DNA of 64,000 nucleotides from Bacillus multifaciens (GTDB lineage: Bacteria; Bacillota; Bacilli; Bacillales; Bacillaceae_G): contig NZ_JAVBXD010000022.1 in the NCBI RefSeq assembly GCF_030756675.1, positions 16,043 to 80,042 of the forward strand, written 5' to 3'. Shown piece by piece: positions 1 through 9,447 of the stretch. The notes beneath the pieces are model-generated. The model saw nothing but the letters and a program-made list of their open reading frames with translations, was not told the DNA's origin and searched no databases. Position 1 is the stretch's first letter. Each line of letters opens with the position of its first letter. The translations under genes and the position numbers were made by a program.

Positions 1-275
1 GTTATTGTCGCAATGAAAAAGTGGAATACGATTGTCATTGTTTGTATTACTCCCTCTCCTTCTGTCATGTGCATAAACATAACTAATTGTAATGCTGCTT
101 GTGCCACTGCCATTACAAGAATACTTGTTAAAATTGTTGAAAGTGGCAAACTTGTCTCTAACGTTACATATAAAGCAAGGAACGTTAATGCAAGCGATAA
201 GATAAATCCGAAAACGTGTGACCATGGAAATCCGCTATGCGCATGTCCTTTTGCTTGTGTATTGTTTTGTCCCAT
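1..275 (-). CDS. qoxD: Cytochrome aa3 quinol oxidase subunit IV (partial)
   Basis: This is the 5' part of the small membrane subunit of the menaquinol-oxidising terminal oxidase. The ATG lies 2 bases after the qoxC stop, and the reading frame stays open to the window edge (about 91 codons; the C-terminus lies outside). The translation begins MGQNNTQAKGHAHSGFPW and contains two clear hydrophobic segments with a VMFMHM stretch, as in the COX4/CyoD-type subunit. Its place as the last gene of a qoxABCD cluster supports the name. The frame is too short for an automatic ORF list because the stop is missing. Confidence 0.9.
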   Translation of the reverse strand, partial: MGQNNTQAKGHAHSGFPWSHVFGFILSLALTFLALYVTLETSLPLSTILTSILVMAVAQAALQLVMFMHMTEGEGVIQTMTIVFHFFIATI

Positions 276-277
276 TA

Positions 278-880
278 TTACGCCACCATCCCGTTCAAGT
301 AAACTAGTGTGTAAATAAAGATCCAAACAACATCAAGGAAATGCCAGTATAAGCTGATAATAAATACTTTACGAGCTGTAACTGGTGTTAGTCCTCGTTT
401 TAAAATTTGGATAATAACACAAGTTGCCCAAATGATACCACCTGTTACGTGGGCACCGTGCGTTCCAAGAAGAACGAAGAATCCAGATAAGAATCCACTT
501 GTTTGTAGTGTAGCACCTTGGCTCACGTACATCATAAACTCTTCAATCTCCATATAAAGGAAGCCGGCACCTAATAGTAACGTAATGATAAACCATAGAA
601 GCATACCATTTTTATTTTCTTTACGCATTTCATGAATTGCAATCCCGCATGTGAAACTACTTGTTAAAAGTAAAAGTGTTTCAATCATAACAGGCTTTAT
701 TTCGAAAATTTGTGCTGGTGTTGGACCATCTGCCGTACGACCAGCTAATACTAGATAAGAGGCAAAAAGCGTTGCAAACAGTACGATTTCAGCCCCAAGG
801 AAAACCCAAAACCCTAAAATATTCAATCTGCTTTGTTCGGATTGATATTCTAAAGGTAAGCTTTTATCTAAAGCCGCCAT
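278..880 (-). CDS. qoxC: Cytochrome aa3 quinol oxidase subunit III
   Basis: A 200-residue heme-copper oxidase subunit III (COX3 family) with about five transmembrane helices. It is structural and supports the catalytic subunit in the cytoplasmic membrane. Family-typical stretches are FWVFLGAEIVLFATLF near residues 24-40 and LLGTHGAHVTGG near residues 136-148. The start has a good ribosome binding site (GAGAGGTGA) 6 bases upstream. It lies 13 bases after qoxB and 2 bases before qoxD, so all four genes should be one transcript. Length and order match Bacillus qoxC. Confidence 0.95.
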   Translation of the reverse strand: MAALDKSLPLEYQSEQSRLNILGFWVFLGAEIVLFATLFASYLVLAGRTADGPTPAQIFEIKPVMIETLLLLTSSFTCGIAIHEMRKENKNGMLLWFIITLLLGAGFLYMEIEEFMMYVSQGATLQTSGFLSGFFVLLGTHGAHVTGGIIWATCVIIQILKRGLTPVTARKVFIISLYWHFLDVVWIFIYTLVYLNGMVA

Positions 881-893
881 TTCGTTTCACCTC

Positions 894-2828
894 TCATGCA
901 ACATGTTCTGTCTTTTTAATTTCATCTACACTAACGTAGTATCCGTCGTCGTAATCAAACGAACGCCAGATCATACAACCTAACATACCAATACCGCCGA
1001 CAATTGCTAACCAGAACCAACTAAATACTAATGCAAAACCTGCAAGACCGATACAGCAAGACATAATAATCGGAACACCTGTATTGCTTGGCATATGAAT
1101 TGGTTTTAATTCTTCAGAGCTCGGTGTAATAGACTCACCGTTTTTCTTCATTTCCCAGAATACATCGCTATGCTTAATTTCTGGTAATTTTGCAAAGTTG
1201 TAATGTTGTACAGGAGATTGTGTTGCCCACTCAAGTGTACGAGCGTCCCAAGGATCTCCAGTTACATCACGCTCACCATGACGAATGCTATAAACTACGT
1301 TGTAGCATAATAAGGCGAAGCCGACTGCCATCATTACTGCACCGACAGATGCGATTAAGTTTAATCCGCCCCATCCAAGGTTTTCAGAGTAAGTGTACAT
1401 ACGACGAGTCATACCATCTAAACCTAGGAAGTACATTGGGAAGAAACAGATGTTAAATCCGATCATAAAGATCCAGAATGTCCATTTACCAAGACGTTCA
1501 TTTAACATATGACCAGTCATCTTCGGATACCAGAATGTAAATCCAGCAAGCATCGCGAATACTGTACCCGCGATTAATACGTAGTGGAAGTGAGCGATTA
1601 AGAAGTAGCTGTTATGATATTGATAGTCAGCTGCTGCCATCGCAAGCATAACCCCCGTAACCCCACCAATTACGAAGTTTGGAATAAACGCCAATGACCA
1701 TAGCATTGGAACTGTAAAACGAATACGTCCTTTATAAAGCGTAAACAACCAGTTAAAGATCTTAACACCCGTTGGAATCGAAATCGCCATTGTCGAAATC
1801 GAGAAGAATGAGTTAACTGCTGGTCCTGCACCCATTGTAAAGAAGTGATGCAGCCATACAAGACCACTTAAAGTTGCGATTGCAACCATTGAATATACCA
1901 TTGCTGTATATCCAAATAAGCGCTTGCGTGAGAACGTACTTACGATCTCAGAGAAAATACCGAATGCCGGTAAAATAACGATATATACTTCAGGGTGACC
2001 CCATACCCAGAACAAGTTCGCCCAAAGCATTGGCATACCGCCGCTCGCCATCGTAAAGAAGTGAGCATCGAATAAACGGTCAAATGTCATTAATGCAAGA
2101 GCAACTGTTAATACTGGGAATGCAAAGATGATAATAAGACATGTAATTAAAATAGACCAAGTAAACATTGGCATTTGCATTAATTTCATGCCTGGCGCAC
2201 GCATTTTTAAGATTGTTACAAGGAAGTTAATCCCTGTCATCAGCGTCCCGAGACCTGAAATCTGCAATGCGAGTGCATAGTAATTATTTCCTACCCCTGG
2301 ACTAAATTCTGTACCAGCCATAGGGAAGTATGATGTCCACCCAGCGTCTGGAGAACCACCGATAACGAAGGCGATGTTAAATAACATAGCACCTACGAAG
2401 AATAACCAAAAACTTAATGCATTTAAGAACGGATATGCAACGTCACGTGCTCCAATTTGAAGAGGAACAACAACGTTCATAAGTCCCATAACAAACGGCA
2501 TTGCCATGAAAAGGATCATAACTGTACCGTGAGTTGTAAAGATTCCGTTATAGTGTTCAGCGTCTAAATATGTTGTGTTAGGGAATGTTAACTGGGCACG
2601 AATCATTAATCCATCCATACCGCCGCGGAACATCATTACAATTGCTGAAATGATGTACATAACCCCAATTTTCTTATGGTCAACAGACGTTAACCACTCA
2701 TCCCAAAGCCATCTCCACTTTTTGTACTTCGTCAGTACAAAAATGATTGCTAATGTCACAAGAACAATAGATGCGTCCGCTCCGTAGATAATCGGATCAC
2801 CTGTGACAAAAAATTCATCAAGCTTCAC
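894..2828 (-). CDS. qoxB: Cytochrome aa3 quinol oxidase subunit I
   Basis: Catalytic subunit of the heme aa3 quinol oxidase, which reduces oxygen to water and pumps protons. It is about 644 residues with some 14-15 helices. It has the WGHPEVY motif (about residues 276-282; His and Tyr of the CuB site with its cross-link), the HH pair near residues 327-328, an early TTHGT heme-ligand motif near residue 100, and HFHYV for the later heme ligands. A longer frame opens at a GTG at 2837, but the GGAG ribosome site is correctly spaced only for the GTG at 2828, which gives the [11 protein letters not shown] start typical of QoxB. Confidence 0.95.
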   Translation of the reverse strand: MKLDEFFVTGDPIIYGADASIVLVTLAIIFVLTKYKKWRWLWDEWLTSVDHKKIGVMYIISAIVMMFRGGMDGLMIRAQLTFPNTTYLDAEHYNGIFTTHGTVMILFMAMPFVMGLMNVVVPLQIGARDVAYPFLNALSFWLFFVGAMLFNIAFVIGGSPDAGWTSYFPMAGTEFSPGVGNNYYALALQISGLGTLMTGINFLVTILKMRAPGMKLMQMPMFTWSILITCLIIIFAFPVLTVALALMTFDRLFDAHFFTMASGGMPMLWANLFWVWGHPEVYIVILPAFGIFSEIVSTFSRKRLFGYTAMVYSMVAIATLSGLVWLHHFFTMGAGPAVNSFFSISTMAISIPTGVKIFNWLFTLYKGRIRFTVPMLWSLAFIPNFVIGGVTGVMLAMAAADYQYHNSYFLIAHFHYVLIAGTVFAMLAGFTFWYPKMTGHMLNERLGKWTFWIFMIGFNICFFPMYFLGLDGMTRRMYTYSENLGWGGLNLIASVGAVMMAVGFALLCYNVVYSIRHGERDVTGDPWDARTLEWATQSPVQHYNFAKLPEIKHSDVFWEMKKNGESITPSSEELKPIHMPSNTGVPIIMSCCIGLAGFALVFSWFWLAIVGGIGMLGCMIWRSFDYDDGYYVSVDEIKKTEHVA

Positions 2829-2861
2829 TATATTCACTCCAATCTGTTGGAATAATCGTTA

Positions 2862-3731
2862 TTACTTTTTATTTTTGTAGTAGTTGTAATCACAATATTC
2901 AAGTGATTTCGGATCTACATATTTCAAATGTGTATTAGAGTATGTCATACGACCTACTACACCTGGTTGGACAATTTCTTTATATTTCTTTTCTGATAAC
3001 GGAGGAGCACCTTTTGCTTCTTTTACCCATTTGTCATACTCTTCTTTTGTTTTCGCTTCAAGTTCAAACTCCATATCAGTAAATCCTTCACCAGAGAAGT
3101 TTGCACTACGTCCAGTGTAAGAACCTGGTTTATCAGCTTGTAGGAATAAATCCATAATCATGCCATCCATTGTATACTTCATTCCACCAAGTTCTGGAAC
3201 CCAGAAAGCATTCATTGGACCGACAGAAGTTAATTTAAATTGAATTGGTACACCTGCTGGTACATTTAAATAGTTAACGGTTTCAATTCCTTCCTCAGGA
3301 TAACTGAATAACCATTTCCAGTTAGCAGATGTAACGTAAATTTCAACAGGTTTAATATCTTTTGTTTGCTCTGGTGGTTTTTCCGTTGCATACGTTGCTT
3401 TTACTGTCGGGATTGACAATGCAATCACGATGATAACAGGGAAAATAGTCCAGATAACTTCTAAAAGTGTATTACCGTGTATATCAGGTGGCTCATAGTC
3501 CATATTTTCTGGTTTTTCACGGTAACGAATTAAAATAATTGTAAACAGGACAAATACGACTACAATGATGACTGACATCAGTATGAGCGACCAAATAATT
3601 AAATCATACTGCGTTTTTGCAACAGGTCCTTGTGGATTTAATACAGCGATTTTTTCGCATCCACCGAGGAACAAGAGTAATGATAGTGGAAGAAGTGAAG
3701 CCAACTTCCAAATTCTTTTTTTCAGTTGCAC
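2862..3731 (-). CDS. qoxA: Cytochrome aa3 quinol oxidase subunit II (lipoprotein)
   Basis: Subunit II of the quinol oxidase, about 289 residues. The frame extends upstream to 3869, but the GTG at 3731 has a strong AAAGGAGA site and yields MQLKKRIWKLASLLP, a normal lipoprotein signal ending in the lipobox LGGC (Cys about residue 25). Two membrane helices follow, then an extracytoplasmic cupredoxin-like COX2 domain. As expected for a quinol oxidase rather than a cytochrome c oxidase, no CuA cysteine pair is visible. First gene of the qox operon; the promoter should lie in the AT-rich stretch between 3731 and 3965. Confidence 0.93.
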   Translation of the reverse strand: MQLKKRIWKLASLLPLSLLLFLGGCEKIAVLNPQGPVAKTQYDLIIWSLILMSVIIVVVFVLFTIILIRYREKPENMDYEPPDIHGNTLLEVIWTIFPVIIVIALSIPTVKATYATEKPPEQTKDIKPVEIYVTSANWKWLFSYPEEGIETVNYLNVPAGVPIQFKLTSVGPMNAFWVPELGGMKYTMDGMIMDLFLQADKPGSYTGRSANFSGEGFTDMEFELEAKTKEEYDKWVKEAKGAPPLSEKKYKEIVQPGVVGRMTYSNTHLKYVDPKSLEYCDYNYYKNKK

Positions 3732-3965
3732 GATTGAAAATCTCCTTTCTCCTTGGATTGAAACTATGCCAATAAAACAATATAAACCTATTAATTTATA
3801 GTTGGCAATAGTTTTTAAGATATTGTTAAAAAATAGACACAAATGCACAGTTTTTACGTTGAAAAACATTTGTAACTTGCTAATATTGTAAACTATTTTT
3901 TAGACCATAACTCGATTTTAAAAATTTTAAGATAATTAAAGTTATACCAGAATATCCAATAAACG

Positions 3966-3998
3966 GAAAAAAGTTATCTCATTATAGAATGAGATAAC
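3966..3998 (-). terminator. Rho-independent terminator after amino acid permease
   Basis: Perfect 11-bp inverted repeat (GTTATCTCATT / AATGAGATAAC, 4-base loop) followed on the minus strand by TTTTTT. It ends the transcript of the permease at 4027-5433 and separates it from the qox promoter region. Confidence 0.85.
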
Positions 3999-4026
3999 GG
4001 AATTTTTCATATATTCAGTTTATCAT

Positions 4027-5433
4027 TTATGAAACGTTTTTTTGCTGTTCAAATGTGACAATTTTTTTATATTTTACTTTATAAAAAATGTAACAAGTAA
4101 TCATGAATGGAATGCCGCAATATAAAGCAATACGCTGGTCTGGAATAAACGCTAAGCTTATAAATGTAACAAAATTTAAAGAGAACGCTACAATAGGAAC
4201 AAGCGGATAAAGCGGCGTACGGTATTTTAAATCTCGTATATCCCCGCCGTTCTTAATAAATTCTCTTCTAAAGAAAAATTGAGATGCAGCAATGGACATC
4301 CAAACAACGACAGCTGCCATAGCCGCAATCGATGTTAACACTAAAAAGACGGTATCAGCGGCAAATACACTTGTTAAAAGAGAAAGACCGGCAAAGATTA
4401 AACTGAAAATTAAGGCATTAATTGGTACCCCTTTTTTCGTTAATTTTGTGAAGCGCGGACTTCCCATTCCTTGTTTTGACATCGCCCAAAGCATACGAGA
4501 GTTTGCGTATAACCCAGAGTTTGCCACCGATAATACAGCTGTAATAATAACAAAGTTCATAATGTCTGCTGCATAAGGAATTCCAACTGTGTCAAAAACG
4601 AGTACGAACGGGCTTTCTACAAGATTCGCTTCTTGCCATGGTAATAATCCTACGACTACAGTAATTGCAAGAACGAAAAAGAAAAGTGTTCGCCAAATTG
4701 TATTTTTTATAGCGCGTGGTATTGTTATTTCCGGTTGCTTACTTTCACCTGAAGCAATACCAATTAATTCTGTTCCTTGGAACGCAAAGTTAACGGTGAT
4801 CATTGTAAAAAGAACAGCTGGAAGTCCGTTTGGAAATAATCCGCCATTTTCTGTAAAGTTATGGAACATTGGTGCGGGCTTACCATTAAAGTCTAATAAA
4901 CCAAGCATAACAGCACCGCCGAGTAAAATAAAAACAATAATCGTCATTACTTTAACACTTGCAAACCAAAACTCAGTTTCCGCATATGCCCGCGCTGAGG
5001 AAGCGTTTACAATAAAGAGTATGGCAGCAAATACAACACACCATATCCAAGATGCAACATCTGGAAACCAACGCTTCATTAAAATACTAACAGTCGTTAA
5101 TTCCACTCCGACAGTCACAGCCCAGTTTAGCCAATACATCCATCCAACGACAAATCCAAAACCAGGTGAAATAAATTTGCTAGAATAACTTTGAAAGGAG
5201 CCTGCTTCAGGCATTGCAACTGTTAGCTCCCCAAGACAAAGCATGGTTAAATACATAACAAACCCGCCGACTAAATAGGCAAGAATCGCTCCGCCCGGTC
5301 CAGCATTGTGAACAATTTGCCCGGATCCCATAAATAATCCAGTTCCAATAACGCCCCCTAGAGCAATCATGAAGAGGTGTCTGCTTTGCATCGTACGTTT
5401 TAGTTCATTTGACTGCTTCTCCTTTTGGATCAT
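4027..5433 (-). CDS. Amino acid permease, APC superfamily (AAT/MmuP-like)
   Basis: A 12-helix proton-coupled amino acid importer of about 468 residues. The N-terminal [17 protein letters not shown] block is the hallmark of the AAT family (GabP, LysP, MmuP, ProY). [17 protein letters not shown] in the middle is the second conserved loop. The start at 5433 (MIQKEKQSNELKR) is chosen over the upstream ATG because GGGGTGAGGGG lies just before it. A close paralogue lies at 34008-35429 and shares [17 protein letters not shown]-like stretches. The substrate cannot be told from sequence alone; S-methylmethionine, lysine or another amino acid are all possible. Single-gene unit with its own terminator. 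Confidence 0.85.
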   Translation of the reverse strand: MIQKEKQSNELKRTMQSRHLFMIALGGVIGTGLFMGSGQIVHNAGPGGAILAYLVGGFVMYLTMLCLGELTVAMPEAGSFQSYSSKFISPGFGFVVGWMYWLNWAVTVGVELTTVSILMKRWFPDVASWIWCVVFAAILFIVNASSARAYAETEFWFASVKVMTIIVFILLGGAVMLGLLDFNGKPAPMFHNFTENGGLFPNGLPAVLFTMITVNFAFQGTELIGIASGESKQPEITIPRAIKNTIWRTLFFFVLAITVVVGLLPWQEANLVESPFVLVFDTVGIPYAADIMNFVIITAVLSVANSGLYANSRMLWAMSKQGMGSPRFTKLTKKGVPINALIFSLIFAGLSLLTSVFAADTVFLVLTSIAAMAAVVVWMSIAASQFFFRREFIKNGGDIRDLKYRTPLYPLVPIVAFSLNFVTFISLAFIPDQRIALYCGIPFMITCYIFYKVKYKKIVTFEQQKNVS

Positions 5434-5567
5434 ATACCCCTCACCCCATATTTTCATCTTAATTAGTGGAAATTTAACTAAGTTAAACATATTTTATTTT
5501 AACAAAATATTCTAAAAATGTATATTTATTTTTCTTTTTATTTGAAAAAGTTAGAATCTTCAGTTCG

Positions 5568-5746
5568 GTATATTCCCTCCTTTCTTTTAGAGGAGGACGA
5601 GAGCATCTGGCCATGCATAGAAGCGGTCAGTTCCTTTTCCTTCCACATGCGAGGTTTAAAACAAAAGGAAGGAGCAAGTGCAAATCATGTTGTATTCTAC
5701 ATAGCGACGATTTATATGTCGAAAAATTAAAATGGATTTATATATA
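5568..5746 (+). repeat. Family A repeat copy 1 (bcr1-like)
   Basis: One of ten copies of a roughly 160-190 bp intergenic element. The core is GAGAGCATCTGGCC, GCATAGAAGCGGTCAG, then GAGCAAGTGCA, GTCGAAAAATTAAAATGG and TTTATATA. This copy has an AGAGGAGGACGAGAG left core and a good right end. It is 3' of the 5887 gene's promoter region and fills most of the 5434-5886 gap. The sequence and TTTAT-type ends agree with the bcr1 element known from the B. cereus group; the left boundary is approximate. Confidence 0.75.
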
Positions 5747-5886
5747 TGGAAAAATTAAAAATATATTCATATATTAGGATGTTATCGGTATAATCATTCT
5801 AGTAAACTAGTGAAAACAAAGGTACAATAGAAGAGTGTGTCACTTTTCGAAATGCAAGAAAATAATTATGTAATGGAGTTAGAGAA

Positions 5887-6630
5887 ATGGGTAGGATCGT
5901 CAAATACGTATGTATTTTAGGTATTGGTGTTATTTTTGGTGTAGCATGTAATAAACAAGTTATGGGCGTAATTGAAACAGGGAAAAATAAAATTTTTCAA
6001 AAAACCCAGGAACTTCGTGTAGATTTTTCATTTGACATGAAAGACACAATGATGATTGAAAATGTTCCATTTATAAAACAACTTCCCGAATTAGAAAGAG
6101 GTTGTGAAGTAACGAGCTTAGCAATGTTACTTCAATATAAAGGAATTAAAGTGGACAAAATGACGCTTGCAAATGAAATTGCTCATGTCCCATTTGAAAC
6201 AAACGGTGTGCGAGGAAATCCACACGAAGGATTTGTTGGAAATATTTACACAAAATCAGAACCAGGTTATGGTGTATACCATCAGCCAATTTTTAAATTA
6301 GCACAGAAATATGTTCCGGATAAAGCTGTTGATTTATCTGGAAGAGACGTGAAGGATTTGTATAAAGTACTTAGTGCTGGTTCTCCAGTATGGGTGATTG
6401 CAAATACAACCTTTAAGCCGCTAAATGAAGGCAACTTTGAAAAGTGGAATACAAACGCTGGAGACCTAATGGTTACATATTTTGAACATAGTGCCGTTAT
6501 TATCGGTTATGATCAAAACTCTGTATATGTAAATGACCCACTTGCAGATAACCCGCGTAAAAGTATTCCACGTGCTGAGTTTGAAAAAGCGTGGGAACAA
6601 ATGGGGAAACAAGCAATTACTATTTTGTAA
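5887..6630 (+). CDS. C39-like cysteine peptidase family protein, exported
   Basis: A 247-residue protein of the Peptidase_C39_2-like superfamily. The N-terminus is hydrophobic (residues 6-20) and ends at Cys21 (FGVAC), a weak lipobox, so it is either anchored or secreted. The papain-like core has the expected residues: Cys73 in ERGCEVTSLAM, His201 in FEHSAVIIGYD and an Asn/Asp in VNDPL (216-217). These suggest an active peptidase or a transglutaminase-like hydrolase rather than a bacteriocin maturase, since no ABC transporter is fused or adjacent. It stands alone, with a TATAAT box about 95 bases upstream and a terminator after it. The natural substrate is unknown. Confidence 0.75.
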   Translation: MGRIVKYVCILGIGVIFGVACNKQVMGVIETGKNKIFQKTQELRVDFSFDMKDTMMIENVPFIKQLPELERGCEVTSLAMLLQYKGIKVDKMTLANEIAHVPFETNGVRGNPHEGFVGNIYTKSEPGYGVYHQPIFKLAQKYVPDKAVDLSGRDVKDLYKVLSAGSPVWVIANTTFKPLNEGNFEKWNTNAGDLMVTYFEHSAVIIGYDQNSVYVNDPLADNPRKSIPRAEFEKAWEQMGKQAITIL

Positions 6631-6635
6631 CGATG

Positions 6636-6662
6636 AAAAGCTATCAGTTTTGATGGCTTTTT
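6636..6662 (+). terminator. Terminator after C39-like gene
   Basis: Short hairpin AGCTATCA / TGATGGCT (one G-U pair, loop of four) followed by TTTTT, directly after the stop of the 5887-6630 gene. Confidence 0.7.
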
Positions 6663-6679
6663 GTTGTTAATAGACAATG

Positions 6680-6864
6680 TATATAAAGTCAAAACCCATT
6701 CTTTTTTTGGAGGGCGAGAGGAACTGGCCATGTGTAGTAGCGGTCAGGGCTTTTTTCTGCCTCTTGCCATGTTTTAAAACACAAGGAGCGAGCGAGTGCG
6801 GGGCATCGGGTGTTTTTCGTAGCAGCGACTTATGTGTGTCGATAAATTGAAATGGATTTATATA
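6680..6864 (+). repeat. Family A repeat copy 2 (bcr1-like)
   Basis: Begins at TATATAAAG and ends at GGATTTATATA. The core has GAACTGGCC, TAGTAGCGGTCAGG and GGAGCGAGCGAGTGC. It is joined head to tail with copy 3, the two sharing or abutting the same TTTATATA junction. Together they fill the gap between the C39-like gene and the FtsW gene. Confidence 0.75.
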
Positions 6865-7059
6865 AGGTAAACAGCGACATACTCTCTCCACTTTTTCTTT
6901 TTAGGGGAGGACGAGAGCACCTGACCGTGCATAGAAGCGGTCAGGGCCTTTTCCTGCCACATACGATGTTTTAAAACAAAGGGAGCAAGCGAGTACAGGT
7001 CGTGTTGCAGTCTGCATAACAGCAACTTATCTGTCGAAAAATTAAAATTGATTTATATA
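6861..7059 (+). repeat. Family A repeat copy 3 (bcr1-like), tandem to copy 2
   Basis: Same orientation as copy 2. The core is GAGAGCACCTGACCG, GCATAGAAGCGGTCAGGG and GGAGCAAGCGAGTACAGG, ending in ATTTATATAG nine bases before the stop codon of the 7069-8334 gene. The left boundary is set by the shared TTTATATA. No separate terminator for the sigma factor operon was seen here, so hairpins within the repeat may serve that role. Confidence 0.75.
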
Positions 7060-7068
7060 GATTCAATT

Positions 7069-8334
7069 CTAAATGAAACTACTTGATATCAAATTTTTAC
7101 GTCGATACACACTTAACACGATACCCATTAAAAACGCATGAAACAGAGTTGGCATCAATCCATAGCTAATAAAAGGCAAGGATATAGAAGTAATCGGTAA
7201 TAAGCCTAGGATCATTCCAACGTTATAAATGAACTGGACTACAAAAAGAGTCACTCCGCCAACAAGAAGCAATTTACCATAATGACCATTTATTTTATAA
7301 GATATGACCATTATCCTTGCTACAAAAAGGGAAAGAATCAAGACAAGGATAAGTGCAAACAAATACCCATAATAGTAAGTCAAACTTGCAAACACAAAAT
7401 CAGTATGTGCAGCAGGGATAGACTTTACATTTCCAGATGTACCAAACCAACCCGCTGACAACATTACCTCTTTTAAACGTATATACATAAACCCTGCGCC
7501 ACCCGCATCTTGCTCTGGGTTTAAAAACCCTAAGATTCTAGCCGAATGGGTGCCCTTTACTGTGGGACGAAAAAACAATTCACCGATGATAGATAAACAA
7601 ATTGGTACAACTGTAATGATCAGTGCCTTTTTCTTACCTAACTTACTCCACCAAAGCATAACGAATACCATCATGATATAGATAAAGGTTGTTGAAAGGC
7701 TTGGTGTAGTTAAGAATAGACACAAAGAAAATAGGTGCAAAATCCCAAGATGCCAAACCTTTAACTTACCGTTATTGAAAAAAGAAGCCCAAGCTAGAAA
7801 AAAGAATGGTACAGCCATTAAACAGCCAATTGTAATGGGACCAATTTTTATTAACGATTCTCCATACATTGAAGTGTTTGGGAAATAGTTTATCATTAAC
7901 AGGATAAGTACTCCAATTGTGTAAAACAGCCATCCAAGTCTCTCTAATTTCCGATAATCAATCATCATCATCCCAAGAGCCGTCGCAATACCGAGAATAA
8001 CGAATATCACCTTATTGATTAGTAAATCATCCGTATGTCCAAGAGCTACAACTGGCAAGAAACCTAGCCCCATAACAGTCACCAATAAAATAATAATGAA
8101 CCAATCAACCTTTGGCTTATGAAGTTTGTTAAGTTCTTGACCAAGTTTGAATGGACTTCCCATTTGTTCAACAGCCTTGTCTTCAGCAATTTCCTCACTT
8201 AGCCCTTTCTCTATCCACATGTTCTTAGCCTGCTTCAAGTGAAATTCCAATTCAGTTGCCACAAGATTCTTTGCTTCTTTTGATTTAATATGATTGGTAA
8301 CTTCTTTTAAAAAATGATCCCCTTTTTTGTTCAA
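7069..8334 (-). CDS. FtsW/RodA/SpoVE family protein with N-terminal HAAS-like domain
   Basis: A 421-residue polytopic protein of the SEDS (FtsW/RodA/SpoVE) family, whose members polymerise lipid II glycans or support cell division. About ten helices run from residue 78 onward. The C-terminal ISLPFISYGL resembles the conserved SEDS PFxSYG signature. The first 70 residues are a charged helical domain (HFLKEVTNHIKSKEAKN, EDKAVEQMGSP) like the HAAS/DUF1700-type domain found in PadR-linked membrane proteins. It starts at TTG with GGGGTGAG before it, 7 bases after the PadR stop. Its substrate and role are unknown; it may be an envelope stress SEDS paralogue rather than the essential FtsW. Confidence 0.8.
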   Translation of the reverse strand: MNKKGDHFLKEVTNHIKSKEAKNLVATELEFHLKQAKNMWIEKGLSEEIAEDKAVEQMGSPFKLGQELNKLHKPKVDWFIIILLVTVMGLGFLPVVALGHTDDLLINKVIFVILGIATALGMMMIDYRKLERLGWLFYTIGVLILLMINYFPNTSMYGESLIKIGPITIGCLMAVPFFFLAWASFFNNGKLKVWHLGILHLFSLCLFLTTPSLSTTFIYIMMVFVMLWWSKLGKKKALIITVVPICLSIIGELFFRPTVKGTHSARILGFLNPEQDAGGAGFMYIRLKEVMLSAGWFGTSGNVKSIPAAHTDFVFASLTYYYGYLFALILVLILSLFVARIMVISYKINGHYGKLLLVGGVTLFVVQFIYNVGMILGLLPITSISLPFISYGLMPTLFHAFLMGIVLSVYRRKNLISSSFI

Positions 8335-8341
8335 TTTTGTC

Positions 8342-8749
8342 TCACCCCTGTACTAATTCTTTTAGTATAAATCTTGCCTTTGCAGAATCTTTTTCTGCCT
8401 TTCGTAATATCTTTCTTCCCTTATCATTTAATTGATAATATTTAGTTTCTGAATGATCCCAACTTGATTGGATAAAATGATTCTGTTCTAGACGATGTAA
8501 TAAGGTGTATAAAAAGCCTTCATTTCCTTCGAATTTTTGAATTCCTCTCCCACGCAATAGCTGTGCCAATTCGTACCCTGTTTTTTCATTCATGAGAAGT
8601 TGCAAAACTGCTAAAAAGATATCTTCTTCATTTTCGGATGGTTTATTAATTTTTTCGTAAACCTGCTTACGATGCTGATCAGAAAAATTCAAATGTTTAA
8701 AGGTTGTTTTCTCCATTGATTTTCGTAGCCCTTTTAATCGATCTTCCAT
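8342..8749 (-). CDS. PadR family transcriptional regulator
   Basis: A 135-residue protein with a PadR-type winged helix in its second half (EDIFLAVLQLLMNEKTGYELAQLL, then GFLYTLLHRLEQNHFI and KYYQLNDKGRKIL). A helical N-terminal extension of about 40 residues precedes it. PadR proteins usually repress genes next to them; here it lies between an ECF sigma factor and an FtsW-like protein carrying a HAAS-like domain. HAAS domains are known partners of PadR regulators, so all three gene products probably act in one signalling circuit. Ribosome site GGGGGAA, 4 bases after the sigma gene. Confidence 0.88.
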   Translation of the reverse strand: MEDRLKGLRKSMEKTTFKHLNFSDQHRKQVYEKINKPSENEEDIFLAVLQLLMNEKTGYELAQLLRGRGIQKFEGNEGFLYTLLHRLEQNHFIQSSWDHSETKYYQLNDKGRKILRKAEKDSAKARFILKELVQG

Positions 8750-8753
8750 TTGA

Positions 8754-9287
8754 TTATTCCCCCAATCCTTTCTTCAAGAGTTCCTTAGCTCTTTTAAGTC
8801 TTGTTTTAATCGTGTTTTCCTTCACTTCTATTACCATAGCAATATCTTTGATTGGCAATTCTTCAAAATAAAAGAGATAAATCACTTCTCGATATTTTAT
8901 TGGTAAGCTCATTACTGCAGAAGTCAGCCTACGATCCTCATCATTTTGAATAACAGTCTGTTCAACACTTTCTTTTTGAACCCCAGTATACGTAGATTCA
9001 TTTTCTGTAACGATTACCTTTTTGTTATACCAACTTTTTATATAGTCCTTACAATGATTAATAGCAATTCTCCACAACCATGTTCTTAACTTCGATTTTC
9101 CCTTGTATGTATGAAGAGATTTGTAAAATTTAACAAATATATCTTGGGTTAAATCCTCAGCGATCTCTTTATTATTTACATATGAATAAACAAGCTGTAA
9201 GATCTCCTGTCCATACTTGTTCATTATCTCGTCTATAAGGGCCTCCTTATCTTCTATTTCAAACACCTCTGCTGTTAATTCATCCAC
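8754..9287 (-). CDS. ECF-type RNA polymerase sigma factor
   Basis: A group IV sigma factor, about 177 residues. Region 2 contains EIAEDLTQDIFVKFYKSL and TWLWRIAINHCKDY. Region 4 contains LPIKYREVIYLFYFEEL, DIAMVIEV and NTIKTRLKRAKELL, the helix-turn-helix that reads -35 elements. A TTG at 9305 also opens the frame, but AAGGAGG overlaps it and is correctly spaced for the GTG at 9287. No classical anti-sigma gene follows; PadR and a HAAS-bearing SEDS protein take that place. A promoter with ECF-like sequence lies just upstream, suggesting self-regulation. Confidence 0.9.
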   Translation of the reverse strand: MDELTAEVFEIEDKEALIDEIMNKYGQEILQLVYSYVNNKEIAEDLTQDIFVKFYKSLHTYKGKSKLRTWLWRIAINHCKDYIKSWYNKKVIVTENESTYTGVQKESVEQTVIQNDEDRRLTSAVMSLPIKYREVIYLFYFEELPIKDIAMVIEVKENTIKTRLKRAKELLKKGLGE

Positions 9288-9312
9288 ATCAGTTCCTCCT
9301 TCCAATTTATTA

Positions 9313-9339
9313 GACGACGTACTCCATTGAAAAGTTTTC
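9313..9339 (-). promoter_or_regulatory. Possible ECF sigma autoregulatory promoter
   Basis: On the minus strand GAAAAC is followed 17 bases later by CGTC (a second CGTC lies 3 bases nearer). This resembles the AAC -35 and CGTC -10 elements of extracytoplasmic-function promoters in Bacillus. It lies about 30 bases upstream of the sigma gene start. The match is by eye, so this is a candidate only. Confidence 0.45.
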
Positions 9340-9447
9340 TAAATTCCTTAAAAGAAAAACGGTTGTCAATGTCCATACCGTTTTATTAAACCTATCTTTA
9401 TTTCAAGTTTAATTTTGCTTTACTGTAACTACTCAGTTACTGTATGA

